This document shows positions 26,237-39,000 of a stretch of DNA of 64,000 bases, piece by piece; position 1 is the first letter of the stretch; every line of letters begins with the position of its first letter. Origin of the DNA: Solenopsis invicta (lineage: Eukaryota; Arthropoda; Insecta; Hymenoptera; Formicidae); contig NC_052664.1 of the NCBI RefSeq assembly GCF_016802725.1, forward strand, positions 29,343,275 to 29,407,274. The letters are read 5' to 3'. The notes under the pieces are model-generated. The model searched no databases. It worked only from the letters and a program-made list of their open reading frames with translations, and was not told where the DNA came from. Both the position numbers and the translations under genes were made by a program.

Positions 26237-27032
26237 TAAAATTATATTGGTTGTGAAGATGTTTATATGTACGTGTGTGTATATATATATATATACAGGG
26301 TGCGAGAAAAGTTCCGGGACGGCGAAATATCTCGAAAACTAAGCATTTTAGGAAAAAGTGTTTCAGACAAAAGTTGTAGGGTTTAAAAAGATTTATTTAC
26401 TGATCTTATCAGTTTGACCTTGGATGGCGTCGCCAAGGTCAGATCGAAATTACATTAATAATTTTTTAAATGGAACACCTAACTTTTTATTGCATATTCT
26501 TGTAGCTTATCTCGAGACCTTTCCAAAACATTACAAGAAAGTTTATTTTCGTTGAGTACTTTCCGAGTTGTGAGGCTTGAAAGCTACAGTGTACTGTAGT
26601 GTGGGTCCAGCCAGTTAAGGCAAGAGTGGCGTGTGGGTCCGGCCAGTTAAGGCAAGTGTGGCGTGTGTCCGGCCAGTTAAGGCAAGTGTGGCGTGTGTCC
26701 GGCCAGTTAAGGCAAGAGTGGCTGGACCCACACTACAGTACACTATAGCTTTCAAGCCTCACAACTCGGAAAGTACTCAACGAGAATAAACTTTCTTGTA
26801 ATGTTTTGGAAAGGTCTCGAGATAAGCTACAAGAATATGCAATAAAAAGTTAGGTGTTCCATTTAAAAAAGTTAATGTAATTTCGATCTGACCTTGGCGA
26901 CGCCATCCAAGGTCAAACTGATAAGATCAGTAAATAGATCTTTTTAAACCCTACAACTTTTGTCTGAAACACTTTTTCCTAAAATGCTTAGTTTTCGAGA
27001 TATTTCGCCGTCCCGGAACTTTTCTCGCACCC

Positions 27033-27081
<49 letters not shown>

Positions 27082-30000
27082 TACATATAAACATCTTCAC
27101 AACCAATATAATTTTAAACAGACAAAAAATGACATAAAAATTTGGTTTCTTTAAGTAAGCAAATTAAATATCTATCTGTTTAAAATTATCAAATTTTTTC
27201 AAGATTTTGTATTTTTGTTTACATTGATAATTCTTTTTCTCTGTGTATATATAACATGCCTTTATATTTATAAATATAGAATAAATATAGAAATATATAT
27301 ATTTTTTATATTTATTATTTTATTTTTTATAAAATAAAAAATATGTAATTTTCAAAATTGAAAAATACAATGGAAAAAAATCAGCAATGAATATCTATTG
27401 TACTGTGCGCAAATAACGCAGAATTCATAAAAGTTTTGCTGCTAGAGAAGAATTTCGAAAATGTAATGCATTAAACGAGTTGCTTAAAATGCCTGTCGTA
27501 ATTTAGCATTCCTCTGTTTCTTTCTCTCTCTCTTTCTAAAATCTAGATTTTCTTTTTGTTTTATCAACAATATTCGACATAATTTCTCGATCATTCCACT
27601 TGGCGATCCTCATGCGATAGAGATCAAATTCGTGGGAACCGAATCGCGAGTCATAAAAAATCCGCGACACGAAATCGCGAACGACCGCGGAAGTGAACGG
27701 TGAAAGTACATAAAGCATAAATTCCAGAACGTTGGCTGCGGTCGCGTGTTATACGTTTGTTGTACACGGTTAAGGGCCGTGCACGGTACATACGTAGAGA
27801 TGCATAATTCATGCATCCATGCGTCACGCGCCGCTATATTCGCCTCTCGAATTTTTTACTTTCTACGATAACATAGACGACGATAGCGTATTATAGGTAT
27901 ATGATACGAAAAGCCGGAGATTAACGAGAAGAGATATTTTTTTATCGTTTTAATCAAAACTTTTGAAATTTTTAGTCACATAAATGGCAAAAACGAAAAG
28001 AGAAAACGTTGTAGAATCGTTTAATGTGTAGTTTTACTCTCGACTTTTAATAGAATTTGTATTTTACAGCACGTCGTATTTCAACTAATTATCCATTTTA
28101 TGATACAAGTGATGTTCATCGAGATAGCTGTGAGAATATAAGCATGTTTTAATTGAATTTAAATTTCGCGAAACTATAATACAGATTTATGAGTGCGCTA
28201 TTTTATTTCTCATTTGATATTAACAATGGATGTAATTACTTATTTATCTTGCATATAATACACTTGGAGCTGACAGCTTTCATTAATTGGAATATCATTA
28301 CAATCCATCCATGCGAATGAGAATTGAAATATTTTAATTCAACCGTCCGTTTTAATCTGTGCAAATAACATAATGTAACGGCATACAGTAGGACTCGCGA
28401 AATTAACAAAAGAAATTAAAGTAAATGTAAGACAACAGATGCGAGTCAGGCACACTGAAAAAAGAGTTTGGTAATAGCTACCAAATGTTGAGTGAAATAA
28501 TGCCAATTAAATGTTTGATTAATATAATTAAAAATAATTTGTTTTTCTAAATATTTTGTAAATATTACTAAATTTGATAATATTTGCTAAATATTTAAAA
28601 AAAATTATTTTTTATTATATTAATCAAATATGTAATTGGCATTGTTTCACTCAACATTTTGCTATTTTTACTAGCTATTCTTTTTTTAATCTTTAAATTA
28701 AAATAAAAGTTTATTTGATATTAATTGAAAAAATTACTTAATTAAATTAATTAAAGATGTTTGCGTTTTTTTTTTCCTATGAAGTACAGTTTTTCAGAAA
28801 TCTTTTATTTTTGGACAACTCCAAAATAACAAGTGCTCCGTTTTTTTTCATAAAGAGAGACAATTGATACCGAGTAAGTTGGCGAAAGAAAAAAATAGCG
28901 AGAATGACGTGTTCTCGATGGATTTTGGAATATTCCGTACGCAACAAACACAAACAGAGTAAGTTCATTGAATGCGATTAACGAGAATCCTCTGTACTCG
29001 GTGTCTAGATCAGCTGCCATGCATCCCACGAGCAATATTCGCAAAGCCACACCTATCGGGACTTACAGGCCGCTTACATCATTTAACACGATGTAATACC
29101 ACTACACGCATTTACCTTATAATGGTGACGGCGCGCGCGACAGGAAATATAATACTCACCGCATAACTGACGGTGCGGCTGTAGTAGGGTGGCGTGGTGG
29201 TCCTGAAGGTAGTAATGGGTGTAGGTAGGGTCGATACCCCGATGGACCGCTTGTCAACAAAGACTCTGGGAGATTCCACGCCAACCCAGTACGTGCTGTA
29301 ATCCTGAGCGAAGGTAGAGCTACGGAAGAAACAGAGGTCAATGATCAAGCGGTGAAACAAGATTTAACAAAAATAAGAGAATAGTATTTTAGTACGTACA
29401 AAACCAATATTGTAGTAACATTTTAATAAGGTCATTATTATATGTAAAAAAGTATACTTGTATTTATATGTGACGACTGTCCCAAATATTATAATTAAAT
29501 TTGTAAATAAATTTATAAATTGAAGTTTTTAATTTTTATAAGTTAATTATACATATTTATAAATTAAATCTTATTTCATTTTTTTCTTAATGTCAAAGAC
29601 TTTGAAATACTGAAAACCGTTTAAAACTAATTTACGTTAATTTACAGATCAAGAAGTTACATGTAAATAGAACATTTCTAATTAATGTATATCAGTATAT
29701 TTATAAAATTATTAAAGATAAAAAGAATTATTTGGGTATGAAATACATGTGTTTTTGTAGCTTTAGGTGAAAATAGGTTAATTACATAGAAGAGTTAATT
29801 ACACATAATTCAAAAGAATTAGGAGAAATTTTTCTGAAAATGAACAACTAACTTTCAAAAAATATTTAATTTTCTGCGCTCTCGTTTATTTGCATACATG
29901 CTGGAGTATAATGTAAATGCATATTAAATGTTCCATATGATATAAAATATACCCGGTAATATATCTTAATAAAAGTTTCACATCTTATATCTTAGTAAGC

Positions 30001-33000
30001 GACTTGTTTTTTTCTCATTTTTAATTGTCTCTCGTGAAAATTAAAATGGATAACCAGAAATAATAATATATGAAAACAGAGTTAACAATTACGAAGCCAC
30101 TCTTCGAGTTCGAAAATTAAAAATATGTAACGTTATAAAATTAATTTTTAATCGGTTTTTTTAATCTTGTTTCTCTTAGAACCTGCTAACGACGTACAAT
30201 GAGATTATAAAACTCTTGACGTTTATTAATAGTGAGAGTCTATTCACGCAGAACTCTTAGAACACATTGAAATTTGCTGAGTGCAAGTGACGTTAAATGT
30301 ATTAAAAGTATTTTCACGTAGACGCTTTTTATCGTTTTTTTTTTTGATTTTTTTGTTAATACTGGTTGTGGTGAAATATAAATATCAGAATACAAAAGTA
30401 GTGAGAGAAATTCCCAAATGGTACCGTAAAAACAAAACAAAACTCTCTCGAAATAAGTTACGAAGTTTTAACAGAGGGTCGCAGCTGCACCTACTATTAA
30501 ACATGCATTAGTAACTCCACATCGATTATTACAAGGAAAAGTTTATAAGGAATGTTTCGCGCGTTCCTCGCACCGTTATGCCCGCACGAGCGCGTTGAAT
30601 TCCAAGCACGAGCCGCATCCACGCGTACGGTAATACCTAATTGTGATTCATAAGTGTGATACGCGTTGCAACTCCACGAGTATGAGTGCGGATTTACGTG
30701 TACATATGCATGCATACAGAGGTTAATATTAGACGCTGGAGTCATGACTCAACAATTAAGCCGTTTCCAGACGCTGATGTTTCTCGTTCTAAATTTTATA
30801 GGTATTCAGCAACTTCGCAAGCTTGCGGAAATAATTCTTGCGGTCTTGACGCGGCTCATGGCGCGGCAATATTCAAATCTGATAAATAATTTGTTATCCT
30901 ATATTTATGTTAATTATACGCAACGAAGTAAAAAGAAACTCTTGGAAAAATATTGTTTTCTGCATTATTCGTAATTTAAAATTGCGATGTAAATGTTTTA
31001 TTTCATGAAATTGATCAAATCGAAAATATACAATAAATTGTACGTGTATTTTCGAATTTGTGAGATATTAATTATATAATGAAAAAAAATATTGTTTTTA
31101 CGGAATATAGGTTGAGACAGATATTTAGCATATAAATTTTAAATACATTAATTCTTCGAATATCTGAGAAATAAGAAATTTCTTAAATAAAACCTTCAAT
31201 AAACTTGTTCTTTACGTATTACACGGAAGTGCAAGAATTCTTCGCGGTAAGGCTCATTTAAAATTCTTTTAATTCAAAGAAATAGTTTGTTATGTCGCGT
31301 GATTTTATCATTTAAGTATCATTATTATTACGCAACGATACTTACTTGAAGATAATGGTACCTTCGTAATCGACTGGAGCCTCCCAATCGAATTCAAGAT
31401 TGTGCTTCTTGTTCGTGTTCGTATGAGTCACGGAATTCTAGACACAAGAAACAGGAAAAGTTTTTTTTTACGATAAGAAATTGCATGTCATTCACGTTTA
31501 CAAAAGAGACTCGATAAATGATTAAGCCTTGAAGAAATCGTTAAAATATGATACAAATAGGCCTGTTATATAAAAATAGAGCGCTTCAATGAATCAGATT
31601 TCAGGAAATCACAGTCATAAAATTAATGGAATATAGATGAAAATAATTATTGTAATATTTAGATATCAAAAATTTGAAAAATTTAATGCACTTTATTTTC
31701 TTCTTTAAGGAACTTGAAAAGATTCATCCAAACTTGTAAAGTGAAATGTTAATTCTGACAAGGAGAGATCTAAGTACGTATTTTGAAAAGTCGCGGATTT
31801 TGAAAAGTTTGATGATTGAGAATTGAACGTCGTAAAAGTAACGTGTGACATTAAAGTATCAATAAGCCAAAAGATTGAAGTTATAAAATTTTTCTCTTCT
31901 TTGCTATTCGAGACCGACTGATATTTTTTTAAATATATATTGTGTATGTACATGTATATATTATTTTTCTATGCTTTTTATATTAGTTTTATGATTCTAC
32001 AAAACAAATATAATTAAAAAAATTTGTAACAGTCTGTTTATTTATTTTTCTTAAATAAATAAATTTTTTAAAACGAGATTCATACCCTCTCTCCTTGTAA
32101 AATGCAAATCAAAATATTTTTATATTTTACTCCTTGATTATTCCAAGTTTATAAACATTTCGATGTTCACTAAATTATCTTTGATTTTGGTATTTAAAAT
32201 GTAACTTCATGGAAAAAAAAGGGAGATTAAAATACTATATATGGTGCAGAAAGTACCTTTACACCTCTGGCGCATTCCACGATTTTCGCGGAATCGGGCA
32301 AGTTTACGAATTCTCCCACGTATTCGCCGGTGTCGATGTCCCTAGCAACGATCATGAAACCCTCGTATGCGAGACCTTCGGGACTTCCCAGAATCAGACG
32401 GACCCTGCCTTGACCTGCTGCGGGTAGTACCTGATAAGGTGGATACGACGATTGTATCCCGGAGCTGCCGGCATGACGTGGCGTCAGATCGAAGCACGCT
32501 TGCGACGGTGCCCCATTGGGTAATCCCAGAACCTTTACAAGCAAGCCGATGACCAGAAACAGCAACGTCTTAGGCATCTCTATAACGAAACGAGTCCCGT
32601 AATGTAATTAGAAAAGAAGCATATATGAATAATGTAGTATTCTTCGTATGCAAATATGATATTTTGCTGATAAAAAATTAAGTTTAAATTGACTAAAAAA
32701 AATATATGTCATTAAGAAAATAGGTAGTCTTTTTTTAGAACTTGCTTAATATTTTTGCATCAAAACTTTTTACGTTGTTCGATTTAACTGTTTAAATTGC
32801 TTTTAGCATCAGATTTGCAATTAACTGTGACGCACGGCTGTAACAATCATGAAAAAGCGAATTACGTATTCACGATTATTCCCTCACGGGAAATAACGAG
32901 ACAAAATCGGGAAATATCTAAATAGAACAGCGCACTTGTTTAAACGAACAGCAGACAATACGCGTTTGTGTTTAATGTTCTCCGGTCACGTCGATGTTGA

Positions 33001-36000
33001 ATTTATCCGATATAACGTAAACAGAAATGTGCATCTGGCAGCAATTCGCTGTCGCTTATGTATAATGCACGTCTTATTCCCTTGCCTGTACATAGTCTCG
33101 TATGTAAATTTCAATTTCAACAATGCATTTGCATTAGTAATTGCTCACGCAGAAATTGCGATGATATACATGTAATGACTCGTCTGATTTCATTTCGATT
33201 AATCAAGTCGCGAACTGCGAAGACGTCTGAGCTAAGAATACATATATTTTTTAACAATCCTTTTGATATCCAATCACGAGATAGTGATAATTGATCTAGA
33301 TTCTAATTATCAGTAACCAATTGTAATTCTTTTTTTTTAAAGTGTAGATATTTAATTCTTTTCACATTGCGCCCCTAATCGTACAAAAGGTGATGCGTTG
33401 ATTTTATATCTAAAGTATGGAAAAACTCCATGTATCTCGACGAAATTACTTATTTCCGATATATATATAGCTTTGTAACGATAATTGATCCAGATAAACT
33501 GGAGAGCATTATTGGCGATAAACCGTTGACAATTTTTTTACGATACGTTAGAGTGCAAGTTAATTGTTAATTGCTCAATCATGTGAAGTATTGTATTAGA
33601 ATGGATCGAGATAATAGGAGTCTCTCTATTGAGACACTAATGAGCGACCAAGTGAGGCGCGAGAAGTGAATGACTTGAAGAAACGAGCGCGCTCGCTTGT
33701 GTTGCACGGCCCACGCCTGAAAGAACTGACTTTCACCCTTTAGGAGTTTAACTCCTTACGTGTTTCTTAGCTCGCGCATTCCTAAACGCCCCGCCACTAC
33801 TGAAATATTCCCCATTGCCTGCCATTATGTAACGCCAACTGACCCTCGCCATTGAAATGCCACGTAGCCACGGCGATGCCCGCTGCAGCAACGGTTTCTT
33901 GTCTTGCGTCTCGCAGTCGAAGCATAATCGTATTAAAATCAGGTTTTTATACGTTACGTATTCGCTGTTAAAACTCGCTGTCTCGTTACTATCTTATATT
34001 ACATTTTCCTGGCGAGACTACTTCAATTTTGCACAAATTCGATATATAATCTTTTCTCTTTGTAAGCTTTTTTCCTCTAAAGAGCAAACAAGAAACGAAG
34101 AAGAATATATATGGCCATAGTTGTGTGAGAAACGTCCAACTTCACAACATTATTATTTTTAAATTATTGTAATTAATGAGTAATCCGTACATTGTTTTAC
34201 ATTAGAAAAAGTATCCAAGCTTAATACATGTTTAAAATTATTTAAGAAACAGTTTTTACATTTTTAAATCACATTAAATATTACTTGCATTTTTCTCGAC
34301 TTCACGTGAGCCGGTCGTCTCTTGTATAACTATAGCCATTTATATATAGTAATTCATTAAATTTAAAACTGAATTAGGATATCTCAGGTTAAATAGAAGA
34401 TCCATTCGGTTACAATTAAGCAATTCATTTCAAACGTTATTTAAAAAAGAAATAAATCTTTTTTGCATTAATACAGCAAAGTATTATTACCGCGAATATT
34501 TTTGTACATATTTCTGCAAGATCGCATCTTACTAGGAAGTTAAGTAGTACCTTAGTCAGCAATAAAAGCGCGTTCCTTTCGTGGCGTCCGCAAATCACTG
34601 TTATTGCAAAATGTGCACATTCGAGGCAAGGTCGATCACTTGCGATAACTGTTAACTGCGCTGTATTGCACTTTCACAGCAGGCCACGACATACACACAC
34701 GCAAATGCGCACACACGCGCACACTCACACGTATTCCGAATTAGTCAATTAGGATTAGACTGTCCGCAATACGTGTTGTTGTAAATTCATCGCAAGAAAT
34801 TGTGGATGATTGGCCTGTCGCGTGGAGGGGCATAGCTTGGTTCATTCATAAAGGAATTTGGCGGCGACTTTTCAACGACGATTTAAAACGATGAATAACT
34901 GAGATAGAGATTCTCAAGATAACTCAAGAAGAAGATTCTTAACGAAGATTGGAGAATCCCAATTAATCGGCTTGCTCTAGCATAGTTACGTAATGACGCA
35001 GTAGCTATTATAATAACGGAGACGACTTTAAAATATAATTTGCACACGGCGTGTCTTCCCAGCAAGCTTTCGCGCATAATTCTTCTATAATGCTACATCT
35101 AAAAATAAGCATGTATTTACATAATAACATGATGTTACATAGCGAAAATGATATCCAATTTTTTACGCAACACCGTTATTAGAATATTATTACTTACACA
35201 AAAATGTGTATAAAAGAAATTACTAAATTGATGTAAATTAACCCTTCGTAGTTTAACGTTTTTTTTTTTCGCTGCTCTTCCAGTCCAATCAGTTTACTGA
35301 TTCCTGATAGTGTTTTTAAAGGGGTTTTCGAGCTTTAAAAAAAATCTGAAAAAAATCTGATACACTCTTCCATTCTAGGATGCGATTTCACAATTGTTTG
35401 ACCTGAAACGTTTTTCACTTTTTTTTTTGTACGCGTCCGAATTTCAGGCAGAATAATTCAAAAACTGAAAAAATTCTCCTGAGTCTTCGAATCCCAAGTT
35501 GGGCCACGGAGAGTTAATAATATATTCTGTACCTTTACGCTACACAATGTTATTGATTCAAACAAATTTTTTAATCTAAACACGAGTAAAAAAATCGACT
35601 GCATGTACGTTATATTGGCTTTCCGTTACTCATTTTTCACTTCTACGTCTGTATTCCGTGTTCACGTTAGAATAAACGACATCTGGACGGAATAATCGAT
35701 AATTGAAAAAGGCGTTTGCAAGGAATTATCTCGACAATGCAGCAATCGTGAATAAGGCGAATCGGTTTTGTCCAAGATCAATATTGCGGGTGAATTTATT
35801 TCTCTCAAACGAAGGCCTCAATTTACAAACAGCTACGATTGCCGCGAGACATGTATACCTACGCGACGTGACACATCGGTTACACGTATATACAACGAGA
35901 AATCGGGACGATTGGTTTTTTCAGCTGTAAAAACTGTGACCGTGTGTACCGCGGATAAAAATCTAGTCGTTGGATTCTCGTTTTTATGTGACAGTTCGAG

Positions 36001-39000
36001 GAGGAATTAAGATCGCGATAATCACCTGCGTGCCTAGCATTATCATATATCATTATTCCATTGTACAGAAGAGAACGAGCACAAGGCTTCACGTTTTGCG
36101 GTTTACAACGCGCGCATGTGACTCATTCGCGGCGTCATACGCATACATACACGTGTGCACAGCTCGTTGACACGTACATACACAGGACTCACATGTACGT
36201 AGATCTACCACAGGTTGTATCTTCTTCCTGCGTGGTCCTTTGTGAGCGCACAGGAAATTCCCAACGCGATGTGTACGCGATGACTTCAAACGTTGATTCG
36301 ATAACAATTTATTGCATACGAAAAAGGTCATCGTGCAGATGTTTTTTTTTTATTGTTAATGACGTTGTTGATTTTTCCATTATCGACATTTTAATACGTT
36401 AATTATTATAATTAAACAATAAACAAAATAATAAATAATTTTTTGTTTTTCGGATTGCAATTTTTTTAAAGGATTTAAAAAATTTTATCATATTAACGTC
36501 AATGTTAATATGTTCAACTTAAAACACTACACTCAATCAATATCGTGTTAACTAAAAAAAAGTATATTAAAGTTCTCAAGTTATTTGCAAAAAAAGTTAA
36601 TGCCCGTGCTTGAATATTGATTTTTTAAAACTCTTTTTAACAAAATTTTAATCAAAAAACAAAGAAATTATTTCTAACTTTATTTACTGTTTAACTAAAA
36701 TTGTTTAGATAAATATTTGCAAATTTTTGTAGTTAAAATAAAAATTAAATTTTATTTTTATCAACAAAGTAGGAATTAACTATGATAACTGCGCGTTCAA
36801 ATAAAGTATTGCGAAAATCTATATTAGATGACAGAAATGATAGTTTCAGTCATTTCTTGGTAGTCGTTTAATATTTATTTGCCTTTATCGTCGCCGCAGT
36901 TACGTTTGCAATGAAAAAGTTATTCGACACGCCCTGGGAATATATTCAGAGTGCGATCTTCTCAGTAGCGTATTTCTCTTTTGTTATGTAATGTGATCTT
37001 CACACGATGCACTTTCATTTCGCGTAGTCGTGCGTTTAGTTTGCTCGGCAAGTTCTTACTAATTTGTCAGGTCGATATCAAGATTGCGTTATGTTTTTTG
37101 GAACACAAAACCGACTAGCACGCAAATAAATAATATTATATAACAAGTGTAGGAATAATATGAGACAGCTATAAAATTGTACGATAACTTAATGAGATAA
37201 TTAACCATTATAAATGTGAACTAAGGGGGCAATCAGACACACCCTAGTATTTAAGTACCTTTTAATTTAATTGCATTTTAATTTGTATAATATTAGGTAT
37301 TTTTAAAAAAATTGAAAATTGTATTAAACGACGTATCAATTTAATATAAAATCGAACATTTTAAATATATTGAAAGATATCACACACACGCGCGCGCGCG
37401 CGCACGCACGAACACACACACACACACACACACACATACTTAAGCTCTTTATATATCTTGTTTATTTATCTATTTTATTTATTTCATTATTATCAAGGTT
37501 ATTTTCTTTGCGTTTATTTTAAAATAAGCTATATCAACTTTTCGCGTAATAAACTAGCATTTGCAAGTCGTGATAAAACATGGCATTTTCCTAATGCAGT
37601 TCCGAGTTCTTTTAAGTTGGAAGCATATCGCGCCGTCGAGTAACTAGGTATTCATGACATGTTCCTTCGAATGAGATACATTTAATTGTATTCGTGCAAC
37701 TTGCAAGTTTCTACTGCTTCGAATGTCATCAGGCAAACAAAGTATCGTGCCCTCGTGTCTTCCGTGTTTGGTGAACGCATCGCCATGGTTACGTCGCCCC
37801 GTTGTCCTAGAATTTCCACGTCGAGCATTACTCTCGCGTCTCTACGCCGAACCGCAAATTATTTTATCGGTTACGTAAGCCAGGGACCACCGAGCAAGAA
37901 TTCAGGGAAACGTCATTCATCGCCGCCGCAATTATACCTAACGGCCTCCTCTTTAATGAGCACAGCGCTCCTCTCAGCTCATCGATCTTGCTCCGATTGT
38001 TTCACCTTGTCTTACGCACAAGTTGAATCAACTAGTTATAGAGCAACCGATGTCTAAAGATGAATACGGACGTGACATACATTGCGCTCGTGTCTGCATC
38101 TCACGATATCTCCACAAACGAAAAACTCTTCTTTCAAACAAATTTAAATTTATATTTTTCAAAAATATTCTTGAAAAAATATATAGGAAAAGTTATAGAA
38201 ATAGGCCAATTTGTAAACAATTCATTTTTAATTAACTGCAGCTTGTTTAAAAGTTGGACAAGAGAGAAATTGGAATTGTTAATAACGTCTTACTTATTTA
38301 TGTAATAATAAGACAAAGTTTCGTGTCAAGATTCATTTTCACATTCCACTAAAAAGTTACACAAGAAAAAGGAAATTAATAATGCGGGAGGAATTGTCAC
38401 GGAATAATTCTTGCATGTCTGCACAATGAGCTGTCTACGATTATTTGAAATTATAATTAAAAATAACCGAGGCGCACTATTGATATCACTTTGCGTTTTT
38501 GAGAAATAATTCAGTTAATTAATGACGATGACTTGTTCTTATGGACGGTAAAACCCAGCAGTGAATCATCGTACGAATTATTTGTCTGTGTCTGTGTCTG
38601 TGCGTGTTGCACTAAAATAAGAAATAGTGTATCCGCATAACGAAACATCAAAAAGAATGGGACGATTTCTCCAAAGTCGATTAACTTTAACCGTAATTCA
38701 ATCGTCTTTGTACCTCTTTCGGGATTTTATCTCTATATATAGGAGAAGACACAGAGAGACCATTGTCCCATGATTAAAGTTAATCGACATCGGAGAAATC
38801 AACCCTAGAGTGATCGAAGGGATCCAACGGATCCACTCGATCTTCCGCTTATCGTTGCGGAGAATCGCGCTCCCATCGTCCACACACAACATACAATGAC
38901 CCGGATTAAAGAAAAGCTGACTGGTAAATTCTTCCACGTTCGTTTTAGGTAGTAAAAGAAAACAGATTTAACACATTTCAACGTCATCTTCAGTGAAATG

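Larger units (their letters stand above)
22635..29159. other. Intron 4 of the ferric reductase gene, rich in repeats
   Basis: This 6.5-kb intron separates the Reeler end exon (29160-29319) from the first DOMON exon (22434-22634). It holds the dispersed repeat copy 2 with its insertion (23551-24682), the long palindrome (26234-27119) and a palindromic MITE (28455-28695), all listed separately. A 95-codon plus-strand frame at 25246-25533 has no recognisable domain. The remainder is AT-rich and featureless to me. Confidence 0.6.

Noticed and set aside
37686..38057. 123-codon plus-strand frame in intron 1 of the reductase gene
   Set aside because: It runs opposite to the host gene, has no recognisable domain and no upstream or downstream exon. 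The moderately GC-rich composition explains the open frame.
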